DNA of 64,000 nucleotides, taken from Rhizorhabdus wittichii RW1 (lineage in GTDB: Bacteria; Pseudomonadota; Alphaproteobacteria; Sphingomonadales; Sphingomonadaceae). Location of the stretch: positions 3,559,001 to 3,623,000 of the forward strand of contig CP000699.1 of assembly GCA_000016765.1 (NCBI GenBank), written 5' to 3'. The notes beneath the pieces are model-generated. The model worked only from the letters and a program-made list of their open reading frames with translations, ran no database searches and was not told where the DNA came from. A program made the translations under genes and the position numbers. Below, in pieces: positions 41,275 to 50,041 of this stretch (positions are counted from its first letter, which is position 1; each line of letters opens with the position of its first letter).

Positions 41275-42171
41275 ATGAAGCAACGCATGGCCTTTCTCGG
41301 CATCGGGCTGATGGGGCGGCCGATGGCGGCGCGGCTGCTCGACAGCGGCCACGAGCTCGCCTTGTGGAACCGCTCGGCCGACAAGCTCGCGCCGCTGGTC
41401 GCGGCGGGCGGGCGGGCCTGCGCGATCCCGGCCGAGGCGGTGGAGGGCGCGGCTGTGGTCTGTCTCTGCCTGACCGACGCCGATGCGGTCGAGCAGGTGA
41501 TGTTCGGCGAGGGCGGGGCGGCGCGGGCGCTCGCGCCCGGCGCGCTGGTCGTCGACTTCTCGACGATCGGGCCCGATGCGACGCGGGGCTTCGCGAAGCG
41601 TCTGGCCGAGACCGGCGACGCGCAATGGCTCGACTGTCCGGTGTCCGGCGGCGTGGCGGGGGCCGAGGCGGGGACGCTCGCGATCCTGGCGGGCGGCGAC
41701 GCGGCGGCGATCGACCGGGTGCGGCCGCTGCTCGCCTTGCTCTCGGCGCGGGTCACGCGGATGGGCGGCGTCGGCGCGGGGCAGGCGGCGAAGCTGTGCA
41801 ACCAGCTCATCGTCGCCACCAACATGCTGGCGATCGCCGAGGCGATGCACGTCGGCGAGGCGCTCGGCATCGATCTCGCCCAGCTTCCGGTCGCGTTCCA
41901 GGGCGGCTTCGCCGACTCGCGGCCGTTGCAGTTGTTCGGGCCGCGCATGGCGCCGCCGGCCGATCCGGGGCCGCCGGTCAGCGAGCTGCGCACCATGTAC
42001 AAGGACATCCGCTCGATCCGCGCGGCCGCCGCCGCCGCAGAGGCGGGGACGCCGCTGCTGGCCGGCGTCGAGGCGATGTGGACCCGGCTGATCGACGCCG
42101 GCCATGGCGGCGAGGACGTGCCCGGCCTGATGCGCCTCTATCGACATCCGACCGATCTGGGAGAGCAATGA
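41275..42171 (+). CDS. Beta-hydroxyacid dehydrogenase (3-hydroxyisobutyrate dehydrogenase family)
   Basis: A 298-aa NAD(P)-dependent oxidoreductase. The N-terminal Rossmann motif is [16 protein letters not shown], the substrate-binding loop is [16 protein letters not shown], and the catalytic lysine is in [10 protein letters not shown] (about 175-180). It oxidises a beta-hydroxy acid or reduces a tartronate-semialdehyde-like compound. It is 20 bp after the P450 gene and 1 bp before the dehydratase, so the three are one operon. The substrate may be a hydroxylated fragment released downstream of the P450. Confidence 0.9.
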   Translation: MKQRMAFLGIGLMGRPMAARLLDSGHELALWNRSADKLAPLVAAGGRACAIPAEAVEGAAVVCLCLTDADAVEQVMFGEGGAARALAPGALVVDFSTIGPDATRGFAKRLAETGDAQWLDCPVSGGVAGAEAGTLAILAGGDAAAIDRVRPLLALLSARVTRMGGVGAGQAAKLCNQLIVATNMLAIAEAMHVGEALGIDLAQLPVAFQGGFADSRPLQLFGPRMAPPADPGPPVSELRTMYKDIRSIRAAAAAAEAGTPLLAGVEAMWTRLIDAGHGGEDVPGLMRLYRHPTDLGEQ

Positions 42172-42172
42172 C

Positions 42173-43858
42173 ATGGCGTTGAAGGACGGGAAGGGCGAGA
42201 CGCTTCCCTCGCGGACGATCACCGACGGGCTCGACCGCGCCCCGCACCGCGCCTTCCTGCGGGCGATGGGGCATGACGACGTGGCGATCGGCCAGCCCTT
42301 CGCGGGCATCGTCTCGACCGGGGCGTCGGTGACGCCCTGCTCGATGTCGCTGGCGCCTCAGGCCGAGGCGGCGAAGGCCGGGCTCCAGGCGGCGGGGGTG
42401 ACGCCGTTCGAATTCTCGACGATCACCGTCGCCGACAGCATGTCGATGAACCATGCCGGGATGCGTTTCAGCCTGGTCTCGCGGGAGATCATCGCCGATT
42501 CGATCGAGGCGGTGACGCGGGCGCATGGCTATGACGGGCTGATCGGCTTCGCGGCCTGCGACAAGACGTTGCCGGGCACGATGATGGGGATGATCCGGGT
42601 CAACCGCCCGTCGGTGTTCGTCTATGGCGGCGCGGCGCTGCCCGGCCGCTGGCAGGGGCGCGACATCGGCATCGTCGACGTCTATGAGGGCGTCGGCCGG
42701 GTCTATGCCGGCGAGATGGACGAGGCCGAGCTGACGCGCCTCGAAAAGGCGGGGGTGCCGACCGTCGGCTCCTGCGCCGGGCAGTTCACCGCCAACACCA
42801 TGGCGATGGTCGCCGAGACGCTGGGCCTGGCGCTGCCGCGCAGCGCGATGATGCCGGCGGTGGCGAGCGAGCGCCGCGCGCTGGCCGAGGAATCGGGCCG
42901 CGTGCTCGGCCGGCTGATCCGCGAGGGCGGCCCGCGCCCGCGCGACCTCGTCACCCGTCGCAGCCTCGAAAACGCCGCCGCCACCGTTGCCGCCACCGGC
43001 GGCTCGACCAACGCCGCGCTGCACCTGCCGGCGATCGCACATGAGGCAGGCATATCCTTCACCATGGAGGACATCGCCGCGATCTTCGACCGCACCCCGC
43101 TGCTCGCCGACCTCAAGCCCGGCGGCCGCTTCTGGGCGCGCGACCTGCACGAGGTCGGCGGCGTGCCGACCGTGCTGCGGGCGATGCTGGAGGCGGGCGT
43201 GCTGCACGGCGACTGCCCGACCATCACCGGCCGGACGATCGGCGAGATCGCCGCCGCCGCGCCCGCGCCGGACGGGGAGGTGGTGCGCCCCGCCGACCGG
43301 CCGATCGCGCCGACCGGCGGGGTGATCGTGCTGCGCGGCAGCCTCGCCCCCGACGGCGCGATGCTCAAGGTCGCCGGGCTCAAGCGCCTGTCGCACGAAG
43401 GGCCGGCGCGGGTGTTCGACGGCGAGGAGGCGGCGGTCGACGCGGTCCGCCGGCAGGATTACCAGCCGGGCGACGTCATCGTCATCCGTGGCGAGGGGCC
43501 GAAGGGCGGCCCCGGCATGCGTGAGATGCTGGGCGTCACCGCGCTGATCTACGGCCAGGGCATGGGCGAACAGGTCGCGCTGCTCACCGACGGCCGCTTC
43601 TCGGGCGCGACGCGCGGCATGTGCATCGGCCATGTCGGCCCGGAGGCCTCGGCCGGCGGCCCGCTCGCGCTGGTCCGGGACGGCGATCGCATCCGCATCG
43701 ACGCGGGCCAGCGCACGCTCGACCTGCTCGTCGATGCCGCCGAGCTGGAGCGCCGCCGCGCGGCCTGGACCGCGCCGGAGGCTACCGTCACCTCGCCGAC
43801 CTTGCGCAAATATGCGCGGCTCGTCGGGCCGGCGCATCTCGGCGCCGTCACCCACTGA
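42173..43858 (+). CDS. IlvD/Edd family Fe-S dehydratase
   Basis: A 561-aa dehydratase of the dihydroxyacid/sugar-acid family. Iron-sulfur cysteines occur in [17 protein letters not shown] and [13 protein letters not shown]. Other family landmarks are [38 protein letters not shown] and [14 protein letters not shown]. The ATG is one base after the previous stop. The motif CDKTLPG is typical of IlvD relatives; whether it dehydrates a branched 2,3-dihydroxy acid or a sugar acid cannot be told. Its place after a P450 suggests a non-biosynthetic role. It converges on the crotonase gene. Confidence 0.9.
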   Translation: MALKDGKGETLPSRTITDGLDRAPHRAFLRAMGHDDVAIGQPFAGIVSTGASVTPCSMSLAPQAEAAKAGLQAAGVTPFEFSTITVADSMSMNHAGMRFSLVSREIIADSIEAVTRAHGYDGLIGFAACDKTLPGTMMGMIRVNRPSVFVYGGAALPGRWQGRDIGIVDVYEGVGRVYAGEMDEAELTRLEKAGVPTVGSCAGQFTANTMAMVAETLGLALPRSAMMPAVASERRALAEESGRVLGRLIREGGPRPRDLVTRRSLENAAATVAATGGSTNAALHLPAIAHEAGISFTMEDIAAIFDRTPLLADLKPGGRFWARDLHEVGGVPTVLRAMLEAGVLHGDCPTITGRTIGEIAAAAPAPDGEVVRPADRPIAPTGGVIVLRGSLAPDGAMLKVAGLKRLSHEGPARVFDGEEAAVDAVRRQDYQPGDVIVIRGEGPKGGPGMREMLGVTALIYGQGMGEQVALLTDGRFSGATRGMCIGHVGPEASAGGPLALVRDGDRIRIDAGQRTLDLLVDAAELERRRAAWTAPEATVTSPTLRKYARLVGPAHLGAVTH

Positions 43859-43870
43859 AGGGGATCGGGC

Positions 43871-44671
43871 CTAACGGTCGGTGAAGGCCGGCGGGCGTTT
43901 TTCGAGGAAGGCGGCGACGGCTTCCTCATGGTCCGCCGTGTGGTGGGCGAGCGCCTGATAGGCGGCCGAGAGTTCGAGCAGCGGGCCGAGCTTCATGTCC
44001 TGTCCCTCGCGCAGCAGGCGCTTGGCGAGGCGGGTCGCGTGGCCGGGGTTGGCGGCGACGCGGGCGGCGATCTCGCGGGCGCGGGCCAGCAGCCGGTCGG
44101 GCGGCGTGATCTCGCTCACCAGCCCGTAGTCGAGCGCGCGGGCAGCATCGATCGCGTCGCCGGTCAGCGTCATCAGCGAGGCGCGCGCCATGCCGATCAC
44201 GCGCGGCAGCAGCCAGGCGCCGCCGTCGCCCGGAACGATGCCGAGCTTCACGAAGCTCTCGGCGAAGATCGCCCCCTCCGCCGCGATGCGGATGTCGCAC
44301 ATGCAGGCGAGATCGAGGCCGGCGCCGATCGCCGGGCCGTTGACCGCCGCGATCACCGGCACCTCCAGTTCGTAGAGCGCCATCGGGATGCGCTGGATGC
44401 CGGCGCGATACTGGTTGCGCAGGTCGAGCGGGGAGCCTGCGAACATGCCCGCGCGATCGCGCATGCTCTTCACGTTGCCGCCCGCGCAGAAGGCGGTGCC
44501 GGCGCCGGTCAGCACCACCGCCTTGATGCCGCGATCGGCGGTCATCGCCGCGCAGAAGCGCTCGATCGCCTCGATATGCGCCTGTTCGGAGATGGCGTTG
44601 CGCTCGTCGGGACGGTTGAGCGTGGCGGTGACCACCGCGCCGTCGCGTTCGACCAGAAGGAAATCGTCCAA
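43871..44671 (-). CDS. Crotonase-family enoyl-CoA hydratase/isomerase (PaaG-like)
   Basis: A 266-aa CoA-dependent enzyme if started at TTG 44671, which follows GGAGAAG; an ATG at 44701 would add ten residues but lacks a ribosome site. The oxyanion-hole segments are AFCAGGNVKSM and NGPAIGAGLDLACMCDIRIA. The two glutamates of classic hydratases are not conserved (Asp in GAGLDLA; Phe in AESFVKLGIVPGDGGAW), whereas SFVKLGIVPGDGG.WLLPR resembles PaaG-type isomerases. Beta-oxidation-like processing of an aromatic or alicyclic acyl-CoA is likely. It is divergent from the LysR gene. Confidence 0.82.
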   Translation of the reverse strand: MDDFLLVERDGAVVTATLNRPDERNAISEQAHIEAIERFCAAMTADRGIKAVVLTGAGTAFCAGGNVKSMRDRAGMFAGSPLDLRNQYRAGIQRIPMALYELEVPVIAAVNGPAIGAGLDLACMCDIRIAAEGAIFAESFVKLGIVPGDGGAWLLPRVIGMARASLMTLTGDAIDAARALDYGLVSEITPPDRLLARAREIAARVAANPGHATRLAKRLLREGQDMKLGPLLELSAAYQALAHHTADHEEAVAAFLEKRPPAFTDR

Positions 44672-44730
44672 GAGGGCTTCTCCATCGCCGCAGGGAATCA
44701 TGTGGTGGCGGGCTAGGCGGACATGTCTCG

Positions 44731-44764
44731 CATATCTAATATCGATTTCAACAATGATGATATG
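44731..44764. promoter_or_regulatory. Possible LysR site between crotonase and LysR genes
   Basis: CATATC (44731-44736) and GATATG (44759-44764) are inverted around 22 AT-rich bases. The region is the AT-richest stretch nearby and lies just before the LysR start, as usual for an autoregulated LysR divergon. An ATATCGAT element also occurs at about 45659, after the LysR gene. Confidence 0.35.
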
Positions 44765-44775
44765 GATATGCTATC

Positions 44776-45657
44776 ATGGACCTGCGCCAGCTCCTCTATT
44801 TCACGACGCTCGCCGACACGCTCAACTTCCACCGCGCGGCGGAGCGGCTCAACATCTCGCAGCCGCCGCTCACCGTGGCGATCCGCAAGCTCGAGGCTGA
44901 GCTGGACGCGCAACTGTTCGTGCGCGGGCCGCGCGGCGTGATCCTGACCGCGGCGGGGGAGGCGGCGCTCGAACCCGCCCGCGCCGCGCTGGCGCGGGCG
45001 CAGGAGGTGCGGACCGCGGTCCGCCAGGGCCGGCTGGGCGAGCGTGGCCGGCTCCGCATCGGCTTCGTCGGCTCGGCGATCTATTCGCTGCTGCCGCGCC
45101 TGATCCCCGCCTATCGCCGCCGCTATCCGCTGGTCGAACTGGAGATCGAGGATTCGACGAGCGTCGAGATCGCCCGGCGGCTCCGCGCCGGCGAGCTCGA
45201 CGTCGGCCTCGTCCGCCTGCCGCTGCTCGACGGCCATGACCTCGACGTCCTGCCGGTCGAGACCGACGAGCTGATCGCGGCGGTGCCGGCGACGAGCGTC
45301 CATGCCGGCGCGGCGCGCCTGCCGCTGGCCACGCTCGCGGCCGAGCCCTTCATCCTCCACACCCGGATCAGCGTGCTCCACATGGTCGCGCTGCTGGCCT
45401 GCCAGGAGGCCGGCTTCCTGCCGCGCGTCGCGCAGGAGGCGACGCAGGTCCACACCATATTGAGCCTGGTCCAGAGCGGGCTCGGCGTCGCGCTGGTGCC
45501 CGCGCGGACCACGCGACAGGTGCCCGACGGCGTGCGGCTGGTGCGGCTCGCCGCGCCGCCGCGCATCGCCTCGGGCATCGCCGTCCGGGAGCAGGAGGCC
45601 GGGCCGTTGGCGGCGAACTTCCTCGCGCTCGCCCGGACCGAAACCGATAGTGAATAG
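44776..45657 (+). CDS. LysR family transcriptional regulator
   Basis: A 293-aa LysR-type activator. The HTH is in LNFHRAAERLNISQPPLTVAIRKLE (residues about 16-40), with the usual LTAAGEAALE after it and a substrate-binding domain (IGFVGSAIYSLLPRLIP onward). HTILSLVQSGLGVALVPA is the typical C-terminal signature. It is divergent from the crotonase gene and precedes the acyl-CoA dehydrogenase pair on the same strand. It probably activates one or both sides in response to a pathway intermediate. Confidence 0.92.
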   Translation: MDLRQLLYFTTLADTLNFHRAAERLNISQPPLTVAIRKLEAELDAQLFVRGPRGVILTAAGEAALEPARAALARAQEVRTAVRQGRLGERGRLRIGFVGSAIYSLLPRLIPAYRRRYPLVELEIEDSTSVEIARRLRAGELDVGLVRLPLLDGHDLDVLPVETDELIAAVPATSVHAGAARLPLATLAAEPFILHTRISVLHMVALLACQEAGFLPRVAQEATQVHTILSLVQSGLGVALVPARTTRQVPDGVRLVRLAAPPRIASGIAVREQEAGPLAANFLALARTETDSE

Positions 45658-45738
45658 ATATCGATAGAGCCCCGAATAATATTGGACCCGATGGCGGGGC
45701 GTTCGGCACAGGCGGCGCATAACCGCAAGGGGCCGAGC

Positions 45739-46890
45739 GTGTTCGAAAGCCTGTCGCCATCCTCGCTACCGGCCGCCGACGAGGCGCTCCGGGAGCCGAT
45801 CCGTCGCCTGATCGCCGATGCCATGGGGCCGACGCCGCTCGATCGCCGGGCGCGGTCCTGGCAGGGTTTCGACGCGGCGTTCAGCCGCGCGCTCGGGCAG
45901 GCCGGCTTCCTCGGCCTGACTTTGCCGGAGCGTTATGGCGGCGGCGGGCGCGGGCCGTTCGCGCGCTTCGTGATCGTCGAGGAGCTGCTGTCGGCGGGCG
46001 CCCCCGTCGCCGCGCACTGGATCGCCGACCGGCAGAGCGCGCCGCTGATCCTCGGCTATGGCAGCGAGGCGCAGCGCCGCTTCTACCTGCCGCGCATCTG
46101 CCGGGGCGAGGCCTTCTTCTGCATCGGCATGAGCGAGCCGGGATCGGGATCGGACCTCGCCAGCGTCCGCACCCGCGCCGAGCGGACCGGAAAGGGCTGG
46201 CGGCTCGGCGGCCAGAAGATCTGGACCACCAACGCCCAGCACAGCGATTACATGATCGCGCTGGTGCGGACCTCGGGCGCGGCGGCCGACCGCCAGGCGG
46301 GCCTGTCGCAGCTCATCGTCGATCTCCGCGCGCCGGGCGTCGCCGTCCGGCCGATCGTCGACCTGACCGGCGATGCCCATTTCGCCGAGGTGTTCTTCGA
46401 CGATGTCGAGCTGGCCGACGATGCGCTGATCGGGACCGAAGGCGAGGGCTGGAAGCAGGTGACCGCCGAACTGGCCTTCGAGCGGTCGGGGCCCGAGCGA
46501 ATCTATTCGAGCATCGTGCTGGTCGACGCCTGGATCGCCCATGTCGCCCGTGCCGGCCGGCGCGACGCCGCGACCCTCGCATTGGCCGGCCGGATGACCG
46601 CCGAGATCGCGACGCTGCGGGCGATGTCGCTGGCGGTGACCGCGCTGCTGGCGCAGGGGCTGAGCCCGGTGGTGGAGGCGTCGCTGGTCAAGGACCTCGG
46701 CACCGGCTTCGAGCAGGCGGTGCCGCGATGGATCGGCGACGATCTCGCCGCCCATCCCGACGAGGCGGTCGCGCCCGAGCTTCACCGCACCGTCGCCTAT
46801 CTCAGCCAGATCGCGCCGAGCTTCTCGCTGCGCGGCGGCACCCGCGAAATCCTGCGCGGCATCATCGCGCGCGGCCTGGGACTACGCTGA
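45739..46890 (+). CDS. Acyl-CoA dehydrogenase, subunit 1 (FAD-binding motifs, catalytic Glu absent)
   Basis: A 383-aa acyl-CoA dehydrogenase started by GTG at 45739 with AAGGGG six bases upstream; longer frames from 45682 (TTG) or 45691 (ATG) lack a ribosome site. FAD/substrate motifs are CIGMSEPGSGSDLAS and GGQKIWTTNA. The segment that normally holds the C-terminal catalytic base (YEGT) is LRGGTREIL, with Gly in place of Glu. The stop overlaps the start of the next acyl-CoA dehydrogenase (TGATG). Such pairs form heterotetramers in steroid and terpenoid degradation, in which each subunit supplies part of the active site. Confidence 0.87.
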   Translation: MFESLSPSSLPAADEALREPIRRLIADAMGPTPLDRRARSWQGFDAAFSRALGQAGFLGLTLPERYGGGGRGPFARFVIVEELLSAGAPVAAHWIADRQSAPLILGYGSEAQRRFYLPRICRGEAFFCIGMSEPGSGSDLASVRTRAERTGKGWRLGGQKIWTTNAQHSDYMIALVRTSGAAADRQAGLSQLIVDLRAPGVAVRPIVDLTGDAHFAEVFFDDVELADDALIGTEGEGWKQVTAELAFERSGPERIYSSIVLVDAWIAHVARAGRRDAATLALAGRMTAEIATLRAMSLAVTALLAQGLSPVVEASLVKDLGTGFEQAVPRWIGDDLAAHPDEAVAPELHRTVAYLSQIAPSFSLRGGTREILRGIIARGLGLR

Positions 46891-47897
46891 TGACCCGCGA
46901 GGAACTGCTCGATCCGTTCGTCCGCCTGCTCGACGACATCTGTCCCCCTTCGCTGGTCCGCGCGATCGAGGCCGGCGCTTCGCCCGAACCGCTCTGGGCC
47001 GCGATCGAGGCGTCGGGCTATCTCGACGCGCTGGTGCCCGAGGCGGCGGGCGGGGCGGGGCTGACCCTGGCTCAGGTCGCGCCGCTGCTGATGGCGCTCG
47101 GCCGCCATGCCTTGCCGCTGCCCGCCGCCGAGACGATGGCGGCGCGCGCCCTCCTCGCCCGGGCGGGGGTGGAGCGTCCGCAAGGGCCGATCCTGCTGCT
47201 GGCGGGGCGCGGCTCCGCGCCGGTTCCGCTTGCCCGCGTCGCCGACCGCGCGATCGTCGCGCTCGACGGCCGGCTGGTCCTCGCCCCACTCGACCAGGCG
47301 ACACTCGTCCCGACCGGCGAGCCCCATTCGCTCGCCGCCGCGCTCGCCTGGCCGGCGGCGGTCGCGGGCGTCGAGCTGGCGGCGGGGTCCGTCGACCTGG
47401 CGGCGCTCGCGGCGGTGCTGTCGGCGGCGGCGATCGCGGGCGCGGCCGATCGCCTGCTCGAAATGACGGTCGCCTATGCCGATGAGCGGAGCCAGTTCGG
47501 CAAGCCGATCGGCCGGCAGCAGGCGATCCAGCAGCAGATGGCGGTGATGGCCGAACAGGTGGTGGCGGCGCGCATCGCCGCCGAGATCGGCTGTGCCGCC
47601 GGGCTCGACGGCGACGGCGTCGCAGCGGCAGTGGCCAAGCGGACGGCGGGCGCAGCGGCGGCGATCGTCGCCGACATCGCCCATGCCGTCCACGGCGCGA
47701 TCGGCATCAGCGAGGAATGCGACGTCCAGCTCCATACGCGCCGCCTGCGCGAATGGCGGCTGGCCGGCGGCGGCGAGGGCCATTGGGCGGCCCGCCTCGG
47801 CGCGGCCCGCCTCGCCGAGGCCGGGCTGTCGAGCGTCGATTTCGTGCGGATGCATGTCGATGGCGGCGATCGATTCCGGGCCGAAACCGTCGCCTGA
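46890..47897 (+). CDS. Acyl-CoA dehydrogenase, subunit 2
   Basis: A 335-aa divergent acyl-CoA dehydrogenase partner. The N-terminal half is short and degenerate. The C-terminal FAD-interacting region YADERSQFGKPIGRQQAIQQ and AVHGAIGISEECD are conserved, and LAGGGEGHW offers a Glu-Gly where the catalytic base is expected. It overlaps subunit 1 by one base and so is translated with it. Together they would desaturate a bulky acyl-CoA such as a cyclic or side-chain CoA ester. The division of roles between the two chains is inferred. Confidence 0.85.
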   Translation: MTREELLDPFVRLLDDICPPSLVRAIEAGASPEPLWAAIEASGYLDALVPEAAGGAGLTLAQVAPLLMALGRHALPLPAAETMAARALLARAGVERPQGPILLLAGRGSAPVPLARVADRAIVALDGRLVLAPLDQATLVPTGEPHSLAAALAWPAAVAGVELAAGSVDLAALAAVLSAAAIAGAADRLLEMTVAYADERSQFGKPIGRQQAIQQQMAVMAEQVVAARIAAEIGCAAGLDGDGVAAAVAKRTAGAAAAIVADIAHAVHGAIGISEECDVQLHTRRLREWRLAGGGEGHWAARLGAARLAEAGLSSVDFVRMHVDGGDRFRAETVA

Positions 47898-47936
47898 ACG
47901 CCGTCGATGCTCTACGCTCCCGAAAAAGGAGATGCT

Positions 47937-48461
47937 ATGAGCCAGTCCCGTTTCGGCGCCTTCGACCAGATCGGCTTCCTCGTCGACGATCTCGACGCCG
48001 CGGTCGCGCGCTGGATGGCGCATTCGGGCGTCGGCCCGTGGACCGTCTTCCGCAACGTCACGCTCGACGGCGCCTATCGCGGCGCGCCGACGACGGTCGG
48101 GATCGACGTGGCGCTCGGCTATCAGGGCGATGTCCAGATCGAACTGATCGAGGCGACCGACGCCGCCGCCTCGCCCTATCGCGCGGCGGACGGCAGCCGG
48201 CTGCTCGGCCTCCACCACCTCGCCCGCATCGTCGACGATCTCGACGCGGCGGTGGCGGCGGCGCAGGCCGGGGGCATGGCGCTGGTCTTCGTGGCGCGGA
48301 ATCCCTCGACCCGGGTCGCCTATCTCGACGTGCCCGGCGATCCCGGCACGCTGTTCGAGTTCATCGAGGGGCCCGGCCTGCGCGAGATGTGCGATGCCGG
48401 GATCGCGGCGGCGCGCGCCTGGGACGGCAGCGCGGCGGTGACGATGATCGACCTGGCCTGA
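47937..48461 (+). CDS. VOC (glyoxalase/methylmalonyl-CoA epimerase-like) family protein
   Basis: A 174-aa vicinal-oxygen-chelate protein with two beta-alpha-beta-beta-beta modules: FDQIGFLVDDLDAAVARWMAHSG and LHHLARIVDDLDAAVAAA. Candidate metal ligands are His and Glu (LHHLAR, LFEFIEG). AAAAAGGAGATGCT gives a good ribosome site for the ATG at 47937. The family includes epimerases, isomerases and extradiol dioxygenases; length and motifs fit a glyoxalase-like epimerase best. It follows the acyl-CoA dehydrogenases by 39 bp and is likely the last gene of that operon. Confidence 0.8.
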   Translation: MSQSRFGAFDQIGFLVDDLDAAVARWMAHSGVGPWTVFRNVTLDGAYRGAPTTVGIDVALGYQGDVQIELIEATDAAASPYRAADGSRLLGLHHLARIVDDLDAAVAAAQAGGMALVFVARNPSTRVAYLDVPGDPGTLFEFIEGPGLREMCDAGIAAARAWDGSAAVTMIDLA

Positions 48462-48470
48462 CGTGAGGAA

Positions 48471-48500
48471 GCGGCGCCCACCCCCCTTGGTGGACGCCGC
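48471..48500. terminator. Bidirectional hairpin between VOC and Coq4-like genes
   Basis: GCGGCGCCCACC pairs with GGTGGACGCCGC (one mismatch in 12) around CCCCTT. It lies between two convergent stops and has the form of a shared terminator without a long T-run. Confidence 0.5.
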
Positions 48501-48523
48501 CCTGTTCGTCGCCGCGCAGCGCG

Positions 48524-49417
48524 CTACTCGGCGGCGGTCGCCATCGCCTGGTCGTCATTGGCGATGCGCGGATCCTCGCTGACGGCGGTCGTCCAGGCCC
48601 ACTCGCCGGGCGGCGGCGGGTTGGTGATGCCATATTCCTCGCGGATGTCGCTGACCTTCCAGTCGAGATAGTCGCGATAGGGGATCAGGAAGAGCGGGTG
48701 CTTCCACGCCCGGCCCTGCGCCGCGCCGATATCCTCGGCGTCGAGCTCGACCTTGAACGCCTCCGGGTAGAACAGGCCGCTCTTCATCGTCGTCTTCGCC
48801 TTCAGATAGGCGCTGACCCGGTTGAAGAAGGCCGCCAGCTCGGGCCGGAAATATTGATAGAGCGCGCGCGCATTGGCGGCGAGCAGCGCGACCTCCCCGG
48901 CATGGTTGGTCTCGAAGCCGGTGATCATGTGCTCGATGTCGTGGGTATGGGTCCGCTCCTTCATGTAGAAGTCGAAGTCGGTCTTGATCTCCATCCCCTG
49001 GTAGAAATGGTCCATGTTGTAGCCGCTGTGGACGACGAAGTCGTAGATCACCGCGCGCAGCGTGCCGGGCTCGGCGCCCTTCAGCTCCTCGGTGGTGAAC
49101 AGTGAGACCTTGCGGCCTTCGAGCCAGGCCTTGAACGCGGGCAGGCGCGCCTTCTCCTCCTCGAACAGCTGGAAGATGCGCGGCCAGTCCTCGAGCTCCA
49201 TCAGGATCTTGACGACATTGGGGATGAAGGCGGTGTTGGGCAGGTCGGGCCCGTTCCGGCGTAGCATCTCCTGCGCGATCAGCACGCGCAGCTCGCCATG
49301 GTTGAGATAGGGCGAGGAGCTGATCAGCGTCGAGCTCCGCGTCGTATATTGGATGTCGCTGGCGTTGTAATAGGCGAAGTCGGCGTCGCTGACCTTCGAG
49401 GCGATGTCGTTGTCCAT
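48524..49417 (-). CDS. Coq4-like protein (possible C1 decarboxylase) in a catabolic cluster
   Basis: A 297-aa protein with the zinc-binding HDxxH-x11-E signature of Coq4: His159-Asp160-Ile-Glu-His163 and Glu175 (THTHDIEHMITGFETNHAGE). The flanking segments VIYDFVVHSGYNMDHFYQG and YFRPELAAFF also fit. Coq4 in ubiquinone synthesis was recently reported to act as an oxidative decarboxylase of the aromatic ring C1. This protein is longer than usual and sits among catabolic genes with no other coq gene in view, so it may act on a degradation intermediate instead. It is divergent from a SnoaL-like gene. Fold assignment is good; function is inference. Confidence 0.75.
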   Translation of the reverse strand: MDNDIASKVSDADFAYYNASDIQYTTRSSTLISSSPYLNHGELRVLIAQEMLRRNGPDLPNTAFIPNVVKILMELEDWPRIFQLFEEEKARLPAFKAWLEGRKVSLFTTEELKGAEPGTLRAVIYDFVVHSGYNMDHFYQGMEIKTDFDFYMKERTHTHDIEHMITGFETNHAGEVALLAANARALYQYFRPELAAFFNRVSAYLKAKTTMKSGLFYPEAFKVELDAEDIGAAQGRAWKHPLFLIPYRDYLDWKVSDIREEYGITNPPPPGEWAWTTAVSEDPRIANDDQAMATAAE

Positions 49418-49584
49418 GTCCGCTCTCCTGCAAGCTGTCCGCCAGCCTCTCCATGCCGGCGTCGCGCTATTTCGGAACCTATTTCACTTATTCCCGGCGG
49501 GCAAGGAAAATGCGCCGGGCGGATGGCGAAACGCGCCAATATTTCCTAGGCTTTTCTACGCAAAGCGGGAAAATGGAGAGAAAT

Positions 49585-50010
49585 ATGGAATGCGACCGGC
49601 TGGCCATCGCCAACCAGCTTGCGCGATTCGCGCGGACCGTCGACTCGCGCGACTGGGACGCGGTGGGGGAGGTCTTCGCCGACGATGTCAGCTTCGACTA
49701 TGGCGACGGGCGCGAGCAGAGCGGGATCGCCGCGATGCGCGCGCAGTTCCGCGTCTTCCTGGGCGGCTGCGGGCCGTCGCAGCACCTGATCGGCAGCATC
49801 GCGATCGAACTGGACGGCGATGCGGCGGTCAGCCGGGCCTATGTCCAGGCGCGCCACCAGGGGCGCGGCGACAAGGCCGACCGGATCTTCGACACCCATG
49901 GCGACTATGTCGACCGCTGGGCCCGCACCCCCGCCGGCTGGCGCATCGTCCGGCGCGACGCGCGCTGGTCGATGCATGTCGGCGATCCGAGCGTGCTCGC
50001 GCCGGGCTGA
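49585..50010 (+). CDS. SnoaL/NTF2-like protein 1
   Basis: A 141-aa cone-fold protein of the SnoaL-4 kind (LAIANQLARFARTVDSRDWDAVGEVFADDVSFDYGDG). Typical relatives are small dehydratases, isomerases or ring-hydroxylation companions. The ATG at 49585 follows GGAGAGAAAT; an ATG 12 bases earlier is possible. The conserved D-W-D pair and RARTP-like ending (DRWARTPAGWRIVRRDARW) are family features. It is divergent from the Coq4-like gene and converges on an SDR. No catalytic role can be assigned. Confidence 0.72.
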   Translation: MECDRLAIANQLARFARTVDSRDWDAVGEVFADDVSFDYGDGREQSGIAAMRAQFRVFLGGCGPSQHLIGSIAIELDGDAAVSRAYVQARHQGRGDKADRIFDTHGDYVDRWARTPAGWRIVRRDARWSMHVGDPSVLAPG

Positions 50011-50041
50011 GGCGCGGCGCGGGTCGGGCGCGGTACGGCGA

